A stretch of 64,000 nt of DNA from contig NC_087070.1 in the NCBI RefSeq assembly GCF_963678635.1, positions 42,330,988 through 42,394,987 of the forward strand, given 5' to 3'. Under the pieces are notes generated by a model. The model made no database searches. It saw only the letters and a program-made list of their open reading frames with translations, and was not told where the DNA came from. Shown here in pieces: positions 62,255-64,000 of this stretch. The position numbers were made by a program, and so were the translations under genes. The stretch is from Symsagittifera roscoffensis (lineage: Eukaryota > Xenacoelomorpha > Acoela > Convolutidae). How positions within the stretch are numbered: the stretch's first letter is position 1; each line of letters opens with the position of its first letter.

Positions 62255-64000
62255 AGTGTGATGATTTCATTATTTATGAATTCCGAACCGTTGTCTGTAA
62301 CTAAAATTTCTGGTAGTCCGAATTTGGCTATCCAGTGTTCATAAAGTGTTGTGTAAGCGTAATAAGCGTTACAATGTGGTACTGGGTTAAGTGCTATGTA
62401 ATGTGTAAATGCGTCAACAATTACCATAATGTAGGAGTTTCCTTCGGATGATGGTGAAATTGGTCCTTTTGTATCAAATGAAATACGGTGGTTAAAGTAC
62501 AAACTTTGTCCTTTAAAGTCTTGTTTTTGTGCTATTTGTTTTTGGTTTGGATAAGGTTTATTTAGCTGACATACTATACAATCATTGCATAGTACTTTTA
62601 TCCAAATTGGTGCATTTGGAAAATAAAAGTTTTGTATGAAATTTGAATATGTTTTCTGTGATCCAGAGTGTCCTTTAATGTTTTGTGTATGTGAGATATT
62701 AAAAGCTATGAGAATCATACTCAAAGGGAGACAGGGAACTGTAGATTCATTTAATTGGTATTCTAGAAGGTCTGTGTTTTCATTAATTGTTGTATTATTA
62801 AATTTTCGAAAATATCGGAGGAGTGTTTTATTTCCTAAAATAGTTGTATCTGTCTTTACGGGTTTAGTTTTATATTTGTGCCATGATTTTAGTTGTCTAA
62901 TTTTTGGGTCAAGATTTTGATATTGTTTCAAAGTATTAATTGTAATTTTATCTGTTGGGGGGAGAAAAATGTTTTCAATTTCTAATTTAGATAAGGAATT
63001 GTATCAAGTGGGTCATGGAGGTCAAAAACTTGATTTATTGTGTATTTTGAATCGTTTGTTTGTGGTCCTGATAAATTTATTTTATCAGTTAGATTTTCTT
63101 TTTCAATTAACGGAAAAAGGTCTTTTTTATGCGGGTGTTGTTTTACTCGTTTTTGTTGGGTGTTATTTTTTATCCATTGTGAATATGGAATTGGTTTAAA
63201 AGTTGATGTTCCAAGTAGATCAACTTCGTAGTGGTTATTTTGGCAATCTAAATAAAGTGGGAAGTGTTGTAGGTTATTTATCTGTGATTGTTCAACGTCA
63301 GTTTTTACTGCATATTTGCATTCTAGTCGGGGTGAGGTTTCGTTTTCTGCAAAATAAAATTTTATATTTTTGGGTATTTCAACTGTAGTTTTACGTGTAA
63401 GTAATTCAGGTGGTGTATTTTGACTTAAAGTGTCTGGTAATGCAAGATTCTTTCCTGCTGTCCAAACTATATGTAAGTTTGGGAATTTCATTAGAATTAA
63501 TTGAAATCTATAAACGCGGTGATTTGGATTGGATTTTTGTGTGAAGAGAAAAATTATTGGTTTGTGATCTGTGAACAGAACTGTTGGATGTTTTGATCCA
63601 AGTATCAGAAATTCATATTCTGTTAGTGTATATATTATGGCTGTACATTCTCTCATTAGAGTTGAGAGTCGTAGCTCTGCTTGAGTGAATAATCGAGAAT
63701 TTGCTGATATAAGATTCATTTTGTTTGTACCATTGTGTGATTGTAATAATGCTGCGCCGATGCCAAAATTCGAAGCATCGCACATTGCATAGAATGGTTG
63801 ATTTGGATCTGGAATTGTATTCGAAATTTGTTCAGTTAAGATTTTTTTAATTTCTTCAAATCGTGCTTGATGTTCTGTGTTCCATTCAAAATTATTTTGT
63901 TGTCTAAGTATATTATAGAATGGTCTTAGGTATAATTGCATTTTATAGACATATTTGCTTAAAAAATTTAACATTCCAAGGAATTCTTGGATTTTCTTTT
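62247..64000 (-). pseudogene. Element 3 pol remnant (RT end, RNase H, integrase N-terminus and core)
   Basis: Aligns with Gag-Pol of element 1 from the RT connection through RNase H (CDASNFGIGAALLQSH) to the integrase TDNGSEF motif. A one-base loss relative to element 1 near 62995 shifts the frame between RNase H and integrase, and the catalytic Glu and integrase C-terminus are deleted at 62247. It cannot make functional integrase. Confidence 0.9.

Larger units (their letters stand above)
58719..64000 (-). mobile_element. Element 3: LTR element with internal deletion, continuing beyond right edge
   Basis: LTR 58719-59128, 3' untranslated region, ORF8 to 62246, then an abrupt junction into the integrase coding region; about 6 kb present in element 1 (ORF4-7 and the integrase C-terminus) is missing. 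The rest (62247-64000) is pol. The junction has a few bases of AAA microhomology. The left LTR junction is the same as in element 2. Confidence 0.9.

Overview
The window is eukaryotic and animal: AT-rich DNA, multi-exon genes with GT-AG introns, dense small transposons, an axonemal (motile cilium) gene, a ferlin gene, and a very large LTR retroelement. A specific taxon cannot be fixed by reading alone. An invertebrate is likely, and the env-bearing Ty3/gypsy elements plus a few apparently non-GT splice donors would fit a tunicate such as an appendicularian, but that is a guess.

Layout. (1) 1-9437, minus strand: 5' two thirds of a DRC2/CCDC65-like gene (nexin-dynein regulatory complex). Five exons align collinearly with the family and the gene runs off the left edge. 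Its introns hold a decayed LINE, a foldback repeat, hAT-like fragments and MITEs. (2) About 9.5-11.9 kb: intergenic repeats. (3) 11894-31932, minus strand: a ferlin gene (C2B, FerI, C2C, FerA/FerB region, DysF, C2D, C2E, C2F). Eight coding exons were placed and almost all splice junctions are phase-consistent. Neither C2A nor the C2G/transmembrane end was found. Its introns carry a 165-170 bp tandem array, SINEs, MITEs, a hAT MITE with a perfect 8-bp target duplication, and a family of roughly 400-bp repeats. (4) 31933-50847, minus strand: a nearly intact 18.9-kb LTR retroelement (element 1) inserted just upstream of the ferlin first exon. It has 99%-identical LTRs, an ACAC target duplication and a 2167-codon Gag-Pol frame. 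It also has at least seven further reading frames: a basic protein and a second Gag-like protein upstream of Gag-Pol; two tiny membrane proteins, a 378-codon frame without any ATG, a frameshifted envelope-like glycoprotein, and a 601-aa protein of unknown kind downstream. (5) 50848-64000: a tandem duplication of the ferlin 5' end, its upstream flank and an older copy of the same element family (elements 2 and 3). The second flank copy still shows the empty target site of element 1.

Reconstructed order of events: an older element landed upstream of ferlin; a roughly 6.6-kb unit (ferlin exon 1 + flank + part of that element) was tandemly duplicated through a CGGT microhomology; element 1 then inserted in one copy only; element 3 suffered an internal deletion.

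Most notable: the giant element behaves like an endogenous, retrovirus-like system with a compact, partly overlapping gene set. Its 601-aa 3' protein (ORF8) is conserved between diverged lineages with mostly silent substitutions, so it has been selected for, yet I do not recognise it.
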